DNA from: Ornithinibacillus contaminans
GTDB taxonomy: Bacteria; Bacillota; Bacilli; Bacillales; Amphibacillaceae
Direction: 5' to 3'
NCBI RefSeq assembly: GCF_001038425.2
Contig: NZ_LDPV02000037.1
Coordinates: 1 to 43,773, forward strand
DNA length: 43,773 nt
Shown: one piece after another, positions 7,592 to 17,785 of the stretch
Numbering within the stretch: position 1 is the stretch's first letter
How the letters are laid out: each line of letters begins with the position of its first letter
The notes under the pieces: model-generated
Told to the model about the DNA's origin: nothing
Databases searched by the model: none
Seen by the model: only the letters and a program-made list of their open reading frames with translations
Position numbers and translations under genes: made by a program

Positions 7592-8998
7592 TTATAGCAT
7601 GTGAATTGGAGTTCCTAAAGCTACTTCCGCTGCTTCCATTGTAATCTCACCTAATGTTGGATGAGCATGGATTGTCAACGCAATATCTTCAGCTGTCATT
7701 CCAGCTTCAACTGCTAAGCCAATTTCAGAAATCATATCACTTGCATTTGGACCAGCGATTTGACCACCTAGAATTAGACCGTCTTCTTTACGTGTAACTA
7801 ATTTTAAGAAGCCATCAGTATTGTTTAGGGATAATGCACGACCATTTGCACCGAATGGGAATTTAGCTACTTTTACATTGTAGCCTTGTTCCTTCGCTTC
7901 TGCTTCTGTTAAACCAACTGTTGCAAGCTCAGGCTCAACAAATGCTACCGCCGGCATACCAATGTAGTCCACTTCAGATTTTTCGCCGCTGATTGCTTCT
8001 GCAGCTACTTTACCTTCATAAGAAGCTTTATGTGCAAGTGGAATACCAGGAACAATATCACCGATTGCGTAGATATTTTCTACATTCGTACGACATTGCT
8101 TATCCACTTTAATTAGACCTCTTTCGCCTAATACAATTCCTACTTGCTCAAGACCGATTTCACTAGTGTTTGGACGACGACCAACTGTTACTAATACATA
8201 ATCAGCTTCTACTGTTTCTTCTTTTCCGCCAACTTCATACGTAACTTTTACGCCATCTTTAGTTTCTTCCACACCTTTAGCCATAGCTTCAGTGACAATA
8301 GTTGCACCTTTATTCTTAAGACGCTTCTTCACAAGCTGTGTCATTTGCTTTTCAAATCCGCCTAGGATATCTTTCGCACCTTCTAAGAAGGTAACTTCCG
8401 TACCGAAGTTAGCGTATGCTGTACCTAATTCTGCACCGATAAATCCTGTACCGATTACTACTAATTTCTTAGGAACTTCTTTTAAAGCTAATGCTGCAGT
8501 AGAATCTAGGACACGATCAGAGAACTTGAACGTTGGAATTTCAATTGGTGATGAACCAGTTGCAATAATACAATTTTTGAATGTGTATGTTTGAGATGTC
8601 TTCTCATCCATTACTTTAACTGTATTTTTATCAACGAAATAAACTTCACCATTTACGATGTCAACTTTATTTCCTTTTAATAGGCCTTCAACACCTGAAG
8701 TTAATTTATTTACAACAGAAGCTTTCCATTCTTGTACTTTTGTAAAGTCAACTGTTACTTTTCCAGTTTTAATACCTAACTCTTCGTTACCGTGAGCATG
8801 CTCAACAGAATGTCCTGCTTCAATTAATGCTTTTGAAGGAATACAACCAACATTTAAGCAAACTCCTCCAAGAGAACCTTTATCAACGATTGTTACCTTT
8901 TGACCTAATTGTGCAGCACGAATTGCAGCTACATATCCCCCAGGTCCAGCACCGACAACTAAAGTGTCTAATTCAATTGGAAAATCTCCTACTACCAT
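7592..8998 (-). CDS. pdhD: Dihydrolipoyl dehydrogenase (E3)
   Basis: This 468-residue FAD enzyme reoxidises dihydrolipoamide on E2 and passes electrons to NAD+. It has the FAD-binding [12 protein letters not shown], the redox disulfide in [15 protein letters not shown], the NAD-binding [12 protein letters not shown], the second FAD motif IYAIGDI, and the catalytic His-Glu pair in HAHPTLGE. It is the last gene of pdhABCD. Its ribosome site GGAGG lies within the final codons of pdhC (5-base gap), which couples translation. It may also serve other 2-oxoacid complexes if no separate E3 exists. Confidence 0.97.
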   Translation of the reverse strand: MVVGDFPIELDTLVVGAGPGGYVAAIRAAQLGQKVTIVDKGSLGGVCLNVGCIPSKALIEAGHSVEHAHGNEELGIKTGKVTVDFTKVQEWKASVVNKLTSGVEGLLKGNKVDIVNGEVYFVDKNTVKVMDEKTSQTYTFKNCIIATGSSPIEIPTFKFSDRVLDSTAALALKEVPKKLVVIGTGFIGAELGTAYANFGTEVTFLEGAKDILGGFEKQMTQLVKKRLKNKGATIVTEAMAKGVEETKDGVKVTYEVGGKEETVEADYVLVTVGRRPNTSEIGLEQVGIVLGERGLIKVDKQCRTNVENIYAIGDIVPGIPLAHKASYEGKVAAEAISGEKSEVDYIGMPAVAFVEPELATVGLTEAEAKEQGYNVKVAKFPFGANGRALSLNNTDGFLKLVTRKEDGLILGGQIAGPNASDMISEIGLAVEAGMTAEDIALTIHAHPTLGEITMEAAEVALGTPIHML

Positions 8999-9003
8999 AA
9001 TCC

Positions 9004-10269
9004 TTACGCCTCCATCATGATTAATTGTGGATCATTTAATAAACGTTTGATTTGATTTAGGGCCATTTGAGCAGTAGCGCCATCAACAATACGGTGGTCA
9101 AAGCTCAATGAAACCGCAAGTACTGGAGCAATAACTACTTCTCCGTCACGTACGATTGGTTTCTCAGCAATACGACCAATTCCTAAAATTGCTGCTTCTG
9201 GGTAGTTAATAACTGGTGTAAACCATTGACCACCAGCAGAACCAATGTTAGAAATTGTACTTGAAGCACCTTTCATCTCATCTGGTGCTAGTTTACCATT
9301 TCTAGCTTTATCTGCCAATTCATTAATTTCTGCAGAAATCGTGAAGATTGATTTGCGGTCTGCATTTTTAACAACTGGTACTAGTAGACCTTTATCAGTA
9401 TCTGCTGCAATACCAATATTATAGTAATGCTTCTGTACGATTTCTTCTGTTGCATCATCAATAGAAGCATTTAAAATTGGATAGTTCTTCAATGCAGAAA
9501 CAATTGCTTTTACTACATATGGTAGATATGTTAATTTAATACCTTGATCAATTGCAGTTTGCTTGAATTTCTTGCGATGTGCTACTAATGCTGTAACATC
9601 TACTTCATCCATTAATGTAACGTGAGGTGCTTTAGACTTCGAATTAACCATTGCTTTAGCAATTGCTTTACGGATCGGAGTCATTTTCTCACGAGTTTCA
9701 GGATAGCTACCTTCTAATACTGGAGCTTTTGCTGCAGGAGCAGCTTTCTCAGCAGCCGGAGCTTCTGTAGCTTGTGCAGCTGGTGCACCACCATTTAAGA
9801 AGCTATCAATATCTTCTTTTGTCACACGGCCATTACTTCCAGAACCTGTAACTTGTTTAATATTAACATTGTTATCACGTGCATATTTACGAACAGATGG
9901 CATTGCAATAACGCGTTTGTTATCATCAACTGCTACATCAGCTTGTGGTGCTGCAGCTTGTGCTTGCGGTGCTTCTGATTTCGCTTCTTCTTTCACTTCT
10001 TCTGCTTGGTCACTACCTGCATCCTCGTACCCCTCAGCATCAAAGGAAATAAGTGTATCACCAACAATTGCTACTGTTCCTTCTTCTACATAAATCTTTT
10101 TAACAGTTCCCTCAACTGGAGAAGGGATTTCTACTACTGCTTTATCATTTTGTACTTCACAAAGAATGTCATCTTCTTTTACTGTGTCGCCTTCTTTAAC
10201 CATCCATGAAACGATTTCTCCCTCATGGATTCCTTCACCAATATCCGGTAATTTAAATTCAAAAGCCAT
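9004..10269 (-). CDS. pdhC: Pyruvate dehydrogenase E2, dihydrolipoamide acetyltransferase
   Basis: This 421-residue core subunit of the PDH complex transfers acetyl groups to CoA. Domains in order: one lipoyl domain (1-80) with the lipoylated Lys in [14 protein letters not shown]; an Ala/Glu-rich linker; a peripheral-subunit-binding domain (about 117-160, [13 protein letters not shown] to GRVTKEDI); a second Ala/Pro linker; and the catalytic domain (about 195-421) with [10 protein letters not shown] near the C-terminus. A single lipoyl domain is normal for Bacillus. AGGAGG lies 8 bases before the ATG. Both linkers are low-complexity, as expected for swinging arms. Confidence 0.97.
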   Translation of the reverse strand: MAFEFKLPDIGEGIHEGEIVSWMVKEGDTVKEDDILCEVQNDKAVVEIPSPVEGTVKKIYVEEGTVAIVGDTLISFDAEGYEDAGSDQAEEVKEEAKSEAPQAQAAAPQADVAVDDNKRVIAMPSVRKYARDNNVNIKQVTGSGSNGRVTKEDIDSFLNGGAPAAQATEAPAAEKAAPAAKAPVLEGSYPETREKMTPIRKAIAKAMVNSKSKAPHVTLMDEVDVTALVAHRKKFKQTAIDQGIKLTYLPYVVKAIVSALKNYPILNASIDDATEEIVQKHYYNIGIAADTDKGLLVPVVKNADRKSIFTISAEINELADKARNGKLAPDEMKGASSTISNIGSAGGQWFTPVINYPEAAILGIGRIAEKPIVRDGEVVIAPVLAVSLSFDHRIVDGATAQMALNQIKRLLNDPQLIMMEA

Positions 10270-10289
10270 TTAAATAGCCTCCTATTCTA

Positions 10290-11267
10290 TTAGAAATTCA
10301 TTACAGTGTTTACTTTTTCAATGATGTCATTATAATTTGGTAACCATACTTCTTCTGCTTCAGAGAATGGGTATACCGTATCAGGTGCTGTAACACGTAA
10401 TACAGGAGCTTCAAGATCTAATATTGCTCTTTCTTGGATTTCTGCTGCAATGTTAGCTGCAATACCAGCTTGACGTTGCGCTTCTTGAACAACAACGACA
10501 CGATTTGTTTTTTGAACCGACGCTAAAATCGTATCAATATCAATTGGTGATACAGTACGTAAGTCAATAACTTCAACATCTACTCCGGTCTTCTCTAGTT
10601 CTTCAGCAGCTTTTAATGAAGCATGAACCATTGCACCATACGTTACAATTGTTACATCTTTTCCTTCACGTTTTACGTCTGCTTTACCTAATTCAATGGT
10701 GTATTCACCTTCTGGAACTTCACCACGGAAAGAACGATATAGTTTCATATGCTCTAAATATATAACTGGGTCATTGTCACGAATAGCTGAAATTAAAAGT
10801 CCTTTTGCATCATAAGGTGTAGAAGGAATAACTACTTTTAATCCAGGCTGTTGAGCCATTAAGCCTTCTAATGAATCAGCGTGTAATTCTGGTGTGTGTA
10901 CCCCACCACCGAATGGTGAACGAACAGTAATTGGTGCATTTTGCGTTCCACCAGAACGATGACGCATACGTGCCATTTGACCACTAATGGAATCAATTAC
11001 TTCATATACAAAGCCGAAGAACTGAATTTCAGGTACAGGACGGTATCCTTGTAATGCAAGACCGATTGCAAGACCACCAATTCCAGATTCAGCTAATGGT
11101 GTATCAAATACACGATCTTCCCCAAATTCTTTTTGAAGGCCTTCCGTTGCACGGAATACACCACCGTTTTGGCCGACATCTTCACCAAAGACTAACACGT
11201 TTTCATCATTCTTTAATTCTACGCGTAGTGCATCAGTGATTGCTTGAATCATTGTCATTTGTGCCAT
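10290..11267 (-). CDS. pdhB: Pyruvate dehydrogenase E1 beta subunit
   Basis: This 325-residue transketolase-type subunit pairs with PdhA as an alpha2-beta2 E1 that decarboxylates pyruvate on thiamine diphosphate. Landmarks are [18 protein letters not shown] (cofactor-activating Glu), [18 protein letters not shown], and the C-terminal [15 protein letters not shown] region. The length equals the Bacillus norm. It starts three bases after the pdhA stop, and AAAGGAG lies inside the last pdhA codons at 12 bases. This fits tight stoichiometric co-expression. Confidence 0.97.
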   Translation of the reverse strand: MAQMTMIQAITDALRVELKNDENVLVFGEDVGQNGGVFRATEGLQKEFGEDRVFDTPLAESGIGGLAIGLALQGYRPVPEIQFFGFVYEVIDSISGQMARMRHRSGGTQNAPITVRSPFGGGVHTPELHADSLEGLMAQQPGLKVVIPSTPYDAKGLLISAIRDNDPVIYLEHMKLYRSFRGEVPEGEYTIELGKADVKREGKDVTIVTYGAMVHASLKAAEELEKTGVDVEVIDLRTVSPIDIDTILASVQKTNRVVVVQEAQRQAGIAANIAAEIQERAILDLEAPVLRVTAPDTVYPFSEAEEVWLPNYNDIIEKVNTVMNF

Positions 11268-11270
11268 CGT

Positions 11271-12356
<1,086 letters not shown>

Positions 12357-12544
12357 TCACCTCTTCCTTTCATGTATCCTTGTTAGATTATCTTTACTAT
12401 CCTTCCCAAAAAAAAGGAAAATCTGTACCGATTTGCTCTTATTTGTGTATGGTTTTTCATCTAGCAAAACGATATGTAAAAAACAGACACAAACTGTTAT
12501 ATATTGTTCGCAAAAATGACTGGTACAATTCTTATTACAATTAA

Positions 12545-12573
12545 AGTGTAGCTATAATTACCCATTCGGTCAA
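12545..12573 (-). promoter_or_regulatory. Candidate sigma-A promoter for pdhABCD
   Basis: On the minus strand, TTGACC and TACACT are separated by exactly 17 bases, about 195 bases before the pdhA start. It is the only good match in the 402-base gap between pdhA and ykyA. The rest of that gap is an A/T-rich untranslated leader and the ykyA terminator, and no further gene was seen in it. Confidence 0.5.
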
Positions 12574-12700
12574 CTACTTTGATTAATGTTTTTATATTAT
12601 TTGATTCTCTATTTAGCTTAGCAAATCATGAAACGACCACAATAACTGAATTCTGTTATAGTTTCATTTCGCGTCTGTATCATAAATCTTTCAAACAAAC

Positions 12701-12730
12701 AAAAAAACCTAACGATTTCTCGTTAGGTTT
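12701..12730 (-). terminator. Terminator after ykyA
   Basis: An 11-bp perfect stem (AAACCTAACGA / TCGTTAGGTTT) with a TTTC/GAAA loop is followed on the minus strand by a run of seven T. Confidence 0.85.
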
Positions 12731-12752
12731 GATACGAACCTATTTAGGATTA

Positions 12753-13421
12753 TTATTTTGTGTTGTTTTCTACATATTTCACATTGATATTAGCTTGTTC
12801 ATAAAAACCTTTTTTCAGTTCATTATACTCATTTGTGAAGCTATTAAATTCCTCATTGGCTTTTATGATTTCTTGGTATTTGACATTTATTTTCTCAATC
12901 TGTTCTTGTAAAGCTGCTTGATCTAAATCCTCTAATTGAAGCATTTCGTATAATTGTTTTTCAAGTGATAGTGATTCATTATAAGCTTTATTCAGCTTAT
13001 CATATGCATCGTATCGACTTATCATAGTGTCGTACAATTTCTCTGCCTTTTCTTTCACTTCTGTATCCTTGATGTCTTGAACGAATGATTCCACTTTGGT
13101 AAACGCTTCTCGTGATGTAGCTAAGCTCTCTTTTTCCATCTTAATCTTTTCAGTGCGTTCCTCAATCGATGTCAGGGCTTGCTGTGCTAAATCTTTAATC
13201 TTATCGAACTCATCAATTCCAAGTTCAATGATTTGATTGTATAGGTCATGTTCCTTTGTTTCTAACTGTGTTATTGCTTCTTGCTGCTGTTGAAAGCCTT
13301 CTTCCAATTGAACTGCTTCCTCCAGCTGATTGTAAATTTGTGACTCTGGTGTATCTCCACAGCCCGCTACTATCAATGGAATGATCATAATGATGAGTAA
13401 CCAAATCTTATTAAGCTTCAA
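12753..13421 (-). CDS. ykyA: YkyA-like cell-wall-binding lipoprotein
   Basis: This 222-residue lipoprotein has signal peptide and lipobox IVAGC (Cys about 21), then an almost entirely helical, Gln/Glu/Lys-rich body with heptad-like repeats. It fits the YkyA family annotated as putative cell-wall-binding lipoproteins. The role is unknown. It begins with TTG after AGGGGGAAG. In B. subtilis ykyA directly precedes pdhA in the same direction, as here. Here a strong terminator and a separate pdh promoter keep the transcripts apart. Expected location is the outer face of the membrane. Confidence 0.85.
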   Translation of the reverse strand: MKLNKIWLLIIMIIPLIVAGCGDTPESQIYNQLEEAVQLEEGFQQQQEAITQLETKEHDLYNQIIELGIDEFDKIKDLAQQALTSIEERTEKIKMEKESLATSREAFTKVESFVQDIKDTEVKEKAEKLYDTMISRYDAYDKLNKAYNESLSLEKQLYEMLQLEDLDQAALQEQIEKINVKYQEIIKANEEFNSFTNEYNELKKGFYEQANINVKYVENNTK

Positions 13422-13477
13422 GATAAACTTCCCCCTCTATCCATGCTGCAGTTTCTAATAGTTGTAAACTGTATATT

Positions 13478-13486
13478 AGTATAGCA
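13478..13486 (-). promoter_or_regulatory. Extended -10 promoter element for ykyA
   Basis: On the minus strand TGCTATACT is an extended -10 box about 57 bases before the ykyA TTG start. No good -35 box was seen. Confidence 0.4.
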
Positions 13487-13641
13487 TAAAATTACCGTGT
13501 TGGATTTACAAATTATCAAGTTGTCTATAGTAAAATTATGCCTACTAGATGAAATATATGATAAACTATTTAATTGATTGCACATATAATTTCTGAGTGG
13601 AATAATATAAAACACATACATATAGAGACGGAGTGAAGATT

Positions 13642-14193
13642 ATGTTAACAATGGACGATGTCGTTCGGGAAGGACACCCTTCCTTAAGAGAGGTAGCTAA
13701 CGAAGTACAAATTCCTCCAACAGAAGAAGAAATAACACTGCTAAAGGATATGCTTCAATTTTTAAAGAATAGTCAAGACGAACAGGTTTGTGCAAAGTAT
13801 GATCTTAGACCTGGAGTTGGACTTGCAGCTCCACAGCTAGGAATTAATAAACGAATGATTGCTGTACATTTCGAGGATGGAAATGGAAACCTGTATAGCC
13901 ATGGCCTGATTAATCCTAAAATCGTCAGTCATTCTGTTGAAAAAGCCTACTTAACAGTTGGCGAAGGTTGTCTATCCGTTGATAGAGTTGTGGAAGGCTT
14001 TGTCCCAAGATATGCTAGGATTACCATTAAGGCTACTGACTTAAGCGGGAATGAACTAAAACTTCGCTTAAAGGATTATGCTGCTATTGTATTACAACAT
14101 GAAATTGACCATTTAAACGGTGTGATGTTTTATGACCACATCAACAAAGAAAATCCATTCGCCATTCCTGAAAACGCAAAACCCATTGAATAA
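13642..14193 (+). CDS. def: Peptide deformylase (DefB/YkrB type)
   Basis: This 183-residue metalloenzyme removes the formyl group from nascent proteins. All three motifs are intact: GVGLAAPQ (58-65), EGCLSV with metal ligand Cys110, and HEIDH (153-157). The insertion after motif 1 and the RYARI segment fit the longer Gram-positive type 2 enzymes, and N- and C-termini resemble B. subtilis YkrB. The frame extends upstream to a GTG at 13633, but GGAG lies 8 bases before the ATG at 13642, so that start is used. It is monocistronic, with a terminator at 14243-14277. Confidence 0.95.
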   Translation: MLTMDDVVREGHPSLREVANEVQIPPTEEEITLLKDMLQFLKNSQDEQVCAKYDLRPGVGLAAPQLGINKRMIAVHFEDGNGNLYSHGLINPKIVSHSVEKAYLTVGEGCLSVDRVVEGFVPRYARITIKATDLSGNELKLRLKDYAAIVLQHEIDHLNGVMFYDHINKENPFAIPENAKPIE

Positions 14194-14242
14194 CTTATCG
14201 AGGCTAGAATAAACGTATTGGTTGAGATAAAACGCGTACACC

Positions 14243-14277
14243 AAGACACAATCTTACATAGAGATTTGTGTCTTTTT
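14243..14277 (+). terminator. Terminator after def
   Basis: AAGACACAA-TCT pairs with AGATTTGTGTCTT (one bulged base) and is followed by a T-run. The stretch from here to the promoter at 14535 (about 250 bases) holds no recognisable feature. Confidence 0.75.
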
Positions 14278-14534
14278 GCTTTTTAGGTATTCCATTTACA
14301 TTTATTCTGGTCTGTTTTATTTTGGTAGATTGTTCGAAAAGCTCAGCATACAACGACTCCCGAAGTAGCTTCTTATGCATAGATTTACATGATTAGAGAA
14401 AAATATCACTAAAGAATTATACTTTGGCACCGTTCTAACGTTTTGAAAGCTTTTCAATGTATCATTTTTAGTAATCGTTATAGGCTATGTGTTTAACTGT
14501 ACAGAAATTTTTTAGAATAAATTCGTCATTTTTA

Positions 14535-14563
14535 TTTCAAAATTCCTAAATCCATACTATACT
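14535..14563 (+). promoter_or_regulatory. Sigma-A promoter for the 28-codon gene
   Basis: TTTCAA and TATACT are separated by exactly 17 bases. The predicted start lies near 14570, about 68 bases before the small frame at 14637. Confidence 0.6.
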
Positions 14564-14636
14564 ATAGTTAAGAGGGATTGGACGGTAGAAACTTTTGATG
14601 CTTTTCTTTAATCTAGGGAAAGGAGTGTATGTCCTT

Positions 14637-14723
14637 ATGTTACGTCGCCTAAAAGAAAAGCTAAAGAAGCGTTGGAAAGATTTTTTAGGCCAAGGACGTG
14701 TACCTACAACTTTAAAAGAATAA
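14637..14723 (+). CDS. 28-residue basic amphipathic peptide, possible leader peptide
   Basis: This short frame begins MLRRLKEKLKKRWKDF and ends with TTLKE. It is strongly basic and would form an amphipathic helix with Trp and Phe on one face. It is preceded by a good promoter (14535-14563) and AAAGGAG 11 bases upstream; that spacing is rather long. A 7-codon frame starting at 14629 overlaps it. Downstream lie mutually exclusive hairpins, and rpoY-rnjA begins 342 bases later. I do not recognise a family. It could be a free small protein or a regulatory leader. Confidence 0.5.
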   Translation: MLRRLKEKLKKRWKDFLGQGRVPTTLKE

Positions 14724-14734
14724 GCAATAGATTT

Positions 14735-14805
14735 AGGCAGGGTATAAATAAAAGCCTATCTACCGATAATGATAAATCTAACACATATTTTACCTGCCTT
14801 TTTTG
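14735..14805 (+). promoter_or_regulatory. Terminator-like hairpin with an alternative fold
   Basis: AGGCAGG (14735-14741) can pair with CCTGCCT (14793-14799), which is followed by six T. The same left arm (TAGGC) can instead pair with GCCTA at about 14753-14757. The remaining 260 bases before rpoY are A/T-rich; no clear promoter or further gene was found there. Confidence 0.45.
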
Positions 14806-15065
14806 TTACGTGTTGCAAGGAATTTATTGTAAGGAATACGGATTGTTACGGAAAAACGGAATTTAGTAATTATGTACGATAGACGTTAATGAAGCACTTG
14901 TTTTAAAATAATGAAATCAACTCTATCTTCAGTGTGGACGAAACCTAGACTGAGGATAAGTTACATAGAAAGCGTTACGCTAATATGTAGTTGTTGGCAT
15001 TTCTTATCATGGCAAAATGAATACTAAAAAATAAAGTTTTTGTAGAGAGAGACAGGAGAGATAAC

Positions 15066-15275
15066 ATGATTTACAAAGTAATTTATCAGACTTCATCTTA
15101 TGAAGTACCTGTACGTGAGCGTACACAAAGCCTTTATATTGAGGCTGATTCCCAAAAAGAAGTAAGACAAAAATTAAGCGATCGCAACTATAATATTGAA
15201 TTCATCCAACCACTAGATGGAGCACATTTAGAATATGAAAAGCAATCTGAAGCTTTTCAATTGGAGACTGTCTAG
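15066..15275 (+). CDS. rpoY: RNA polymerase epsilon subunit (RpoY, YkzG)
   Basis: This 69-residue protein matches the Firmicutes RNA polymerase accessory subunit epsilon (formerly DUF1447/YkzG): MIYKVIYQ at the start, the [14 protein letters not shown] strand, and a [10 protein letters not shown] segment. It binds core polymerase near the secondary channel side and is thought to help against phage or modulate the enzyme. The stop codon TAG is followed directly by the ATG of rnjA, so the two form an operon as in B. subtilis. A good GGAGAG site lies 7 bases before the start. Confidence 0.95.
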   Translation: MIYKVIYQTSSYEVPVRERTQSLYIEADSQKEVRQKLSDRNYNIEFIQPLDGAHLEYEKQSEAFQLETV

Positions 15276-16943
15276 ATGAAATTTGTAAAAAACGATCAAG
15301 CGGCGGTATTTGCCCTAGGTGGACTTGGCGAAATCGGAAAGAACACCTATGCGGTGCAATTCCAGGATGAAATTATTCTTATCGATGCAGGGATCAAGTT
15401 CCCAGAAGATGAACTACTTGGAATTGATTACGTTATTCCAGATTATACGTATCTAGTGCAAAACCAAGAGAAAATTAAAGGTTTAATTGTAACACATGGT
15501 CACGAAGACCATATTGGTGGAATTCCTTATTTACTGCGTGAGGTAAATATACCGATTTATGCAGGTAAGCTAGCGATTGGCTTAATTCGAAACAAATTAG
15601 AAGAACATGGTTTATTAAGAAATGCTAAATTAAATATCATCCAAGAAGATGATGTCATTAAATTCCGTAAAACATCTGTAAGCTTTTTCCGTACAACACA
15701 TAGTATTCCTGATTCCTATGGTATTGTTGTTAAAACACCTCCTGGAAATATTGTACACACTGGTGACTTTAAGTTCGACTTTACTCCAGTAGGTGATCCT
15801 GCAAACATAGCAAAAATGGCTGAAATCGGTAAGGAGGGCGTGCTTTGCCTTCTATCTGATAGTACAAATAGTGAGGTCCCAGGCTTTACAATGTCTGAAA
15901 AAGTTGTTGGTTCTAGTATCAATGAAATTTTCGGTCGAGTAGATGGACGTATTATTTTTGCTACCTTTGCATCCAATATTTATCGTTTACAACAAGTCGT
16001 TGAAGCAGCGGTCAAACACAATCGTAAAGTAGCTGTATTTGGTCGTAGCATGGAAAATGCAATCAATTTAGGACAAGAATTAGGGTATATCCAAGCACCT
16101 AAGGATACGTTTATTGATGCTAATGATATAAACCGTCTTCCAGCTCAGGAAGTAACCATTCTTTGTACTGGTTCACAAGGTGAGCCTATGGCTGCATTAT
16201 CTCGTATCGCAAACGGTACTCATCGTCAGATTCAGATTATTCCTGGAGATACTGTTGTATTTTCTTCCTCACCAATCCCGGGGAATACAATTAGTGTAAG
16301 CAGAACAATCAACATGCTATATCGCGCAGGAGCTGAAGTCATTCATGGGAAACTAAATGATATTCACACTTCTGGTCATGGTAGCCAAGAAGAACAAAAA
16401 CTGATGTTACGTTTAATTCAGCCTAAGTACTTCATGCCAATTCATGGTGAGTATCGCATGCTAGTAGAACATACAAAACTAGCTGAGATGTGTGGTGTTC
16501 CTTTAGAAGATTCCTTTGTAATGGACAATGGAGACGTACTTGCACTTAGCAAGGATACTGCCCAAGTCGCTGGTAAAATTCCTTCTGGTTCTGTTTATGT
16601 AGACGGAAGTGGAATCGGTGATATCGGTAATATCGTCTTACGTGATCGTCGCATTCTTTCTGAAGAAGGATTAGTTATTGTAGTCGTAAGCATTAACATG
16701 AAGGAATTCAAAATAGCCGCCGGTCCTGATATCATCTCACGTGGTTTTGTATACATGAGAGAGTCTGAGGATATGATTAATGAGGCACAGAAGCTTGTTT
16801 CCTCTCATTTAAACAAAGTAATGGAGCGCAAAACAACTCAATGGTCTGAAATTAAGAATGAAATTACAGATACCATTGCACCATTCTTGTATGAGAAAAC
16901 GAAACGTAGACCAATGATTCTACCAATTATCATGGAAGTATAA
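15276..16943 (+). CDS. rnjA: Ribonuclease J1
   Basis: This 555-residue metallo-beta-lactamase/beta-CASP nuclease has 5'-3' exonuclease and endonuclease activity in mRNA decay and rRNA maturation. Zn-binding HGHEDH is at 74-79, with further ligands in TTHSIPDS and HTGDFKFD. The beta-CASP region includes [13 protein letters not shown] and FGRSMENA, followed by TSGHGSQEE and PIHGEYR. The C-terminal domain is full length. The ATG follows the rpoY stop without a gap, with GGAG 9 bases upstream inside rpoY. A perfect-stem terminator lies 15 bases after the gene. Confidence 0.97.
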   Translation: MKFVKNDQAAVFALGGLGEIGKNTYAVQFQDEIILIDAGIKFPEDELLGIDYVIPDYTYLVQNQEKIKGLIVTHGHEDHIGGIPYLLREVNIPIYAGKLAIGLIRNKLEEHGLLRNAKLNIIQEDDVIKFRKTSVSFFRTTHSIPDSYGIVVKTPPGNIVHTGDFKFDFTPVGDPANIAKMAEIGKEGVLCLLSDSTNSEVPGFTMSEKVVGSSINEIFGRVDGRIIFATFASNIYRLQQVVEAAVKHNRKVAVFGRSMENAINLGQELGYIQAPKDTFIDANDINRLPAQEVTILCTGSQGEPMAALSRIANGTHRQIQIIPGDTVVFSSSPIPGNTISVSRTINMLYRAGAEVIHGKLNDIHTSGHGSQEEQKLMLRLIQPKYFMPIHGEYRMLVEHTKLAEMCGVPLEDSFVMDNGDVLALSKDTAQVAGKIPSGSVYVDGSGIGDIGNIVLRDRRILSEEGLVIVVVSINMKEFKIAAGPDIISRGFVYMRESEDMINEAQKLVSSHLNKVMERKTTQWSEIKNEITDTIAPFLYEKTKRRPMILPIIMEV

Positions 16944-16957
16944 GTTATAACACAAAA

Positions 16958-16990
16958 AATAAGGATGCCAATTAGATTGGCATCCTTATT
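16958..16990. terminator. Bidirectional terminator between rnjA and ktrC
   Basis: A perfect 15-bp stem (AATAAGGATGCCAAT and its complement) has a TAG loop. It lies between convergent genes, with A/T runs on both sides. Confidence 0.9.
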
Positions 16991-17004
16991 CATTTTGTAA
17001 ATTG

Positions 17005-17670
17005 TTAATCATCTATCACTAATTGTTTTTCAAAACGAGCAATATCCTTATCCGCACCAACCACGACCAAAATATCATTTGGTGTTAGAATATCATCTGG
17101 TGTCGGTGATACATTAATATGCTTTCCTTGTTTGATAGCAACAACTGTACAGCCATATCGTGCACGAATATCCAATTCGATAATGGACTTTCCAATCATC
17201 TTATTGCCTGCCTTTACCTCGACAATACTATGATCATCTGACAACTCAAGGTAATCGACGATATTATTAGAAATGATACTATGGGCAATTCTTCTTCCCA
17301 TATCACGTTCTGGATGAACAACTTGATGTGCTCCAATTTTATCAAGAATCTTAGCATGATAGTCATTTTGTGCTTTAACCGTTATTTTCTTCACGCCAAG
17401 CTCTACTAAAACTACCGTTGTTAAAATACTTGCTTGTATATTATCACCAATCGCTACGATAACATGATCAATGTTTTTAATACCTAGTTCCTTTAATGTG
17501 GTCTCATCTGTTGAATCTCCAATTACAGCATGGGATGCGATGTTTTTAAACTGATTAACACGTTCTTCGTTTTTATCCATCGCTATTACTTCCATACCCT
17601 CCCTGCTTAATTCCTGGCATATACTCCCACCAAATCTGCCCAAGCCAATGACTGCAAATTCTTTTTTCAT
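17005..17670 (-). CDS. ktrC: KtrC-type potassium uptake gating protein (RCK)
   Basis: This 221-residue cytosolic RCK protein forms octameric rings that gate a KtrB/KtrD K+ channel. The N-terminal Rossmann domain has the nucleotide motif in FAVIGLGRFGGSICQEL. The C-terminal RCK_C domain (about 135-220) is the region that binds c-di-AMP in the B. subtilis and S. aureus relatives. GGAGG lies 9 bases before the ATG at 17670; an in-frame extension to 17751 lacks a ribosome site and is ignored. ktrC (ykqB) adjoins rnjA in B. subtilis too. A matching membrane subunit lies at 36.6-38.0 kb. Confidence 0.93.
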   Translation of the reverse strand: MKKEFAVIGLGRFGGSICQELSREGMEVIAMDKNEERVNQFKNIASHAVIGDSTDETTLKELGIKNIDHVIVAIGDNIQASILTTVVLVELGVKKITVKAQNDYHAKILDKIGAHQVVHPERDMGRRIAHSIISNNIVDYLELSDDHSIVEVKAGNKMIGKSIIELDIRARYGCTVVAIKQGKHINVSPTPDDILTPNDILVVVGADKDIARFEKQLVIDD

Positions 17671-17739
17671 ACTTAGTTCCTCCAGACAGAATACTCTATT
17701 ACGTCTAACGCTTATACCTATAACTTTATCAAGAGATAG

Positions 17740-17776
17740 AAAAAGAAGCAATTTCTATGTAAACGAAATTGCCTCT
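17740..17776 (-). terminator. Terminator of the ABC exporter operon
   Basis: On the minus strand AGAGGCAATTTC pairs with GAAATTGCTTCT (one G-U pair) and is followed by TTTTTC. Confidence 0.8.
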
Positions 17777-17785
17777 TTCTTCTCA

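Noticed and set aside
12579-12911. 110-codon plus-strand frame with hydrophobic stretches
   Set aside because: It runs through the terminator and the antisense strand of ykyA and has no ribosome site. The Phe/Ile richness is what A/T-rich antisense DNA gives.
14672-14866. 64-codon frame after the 28-codon peptide
   Set aside because: It overlaps the better-supported short frame in another phase and passes through the hairpin region. It has no ribosome site.
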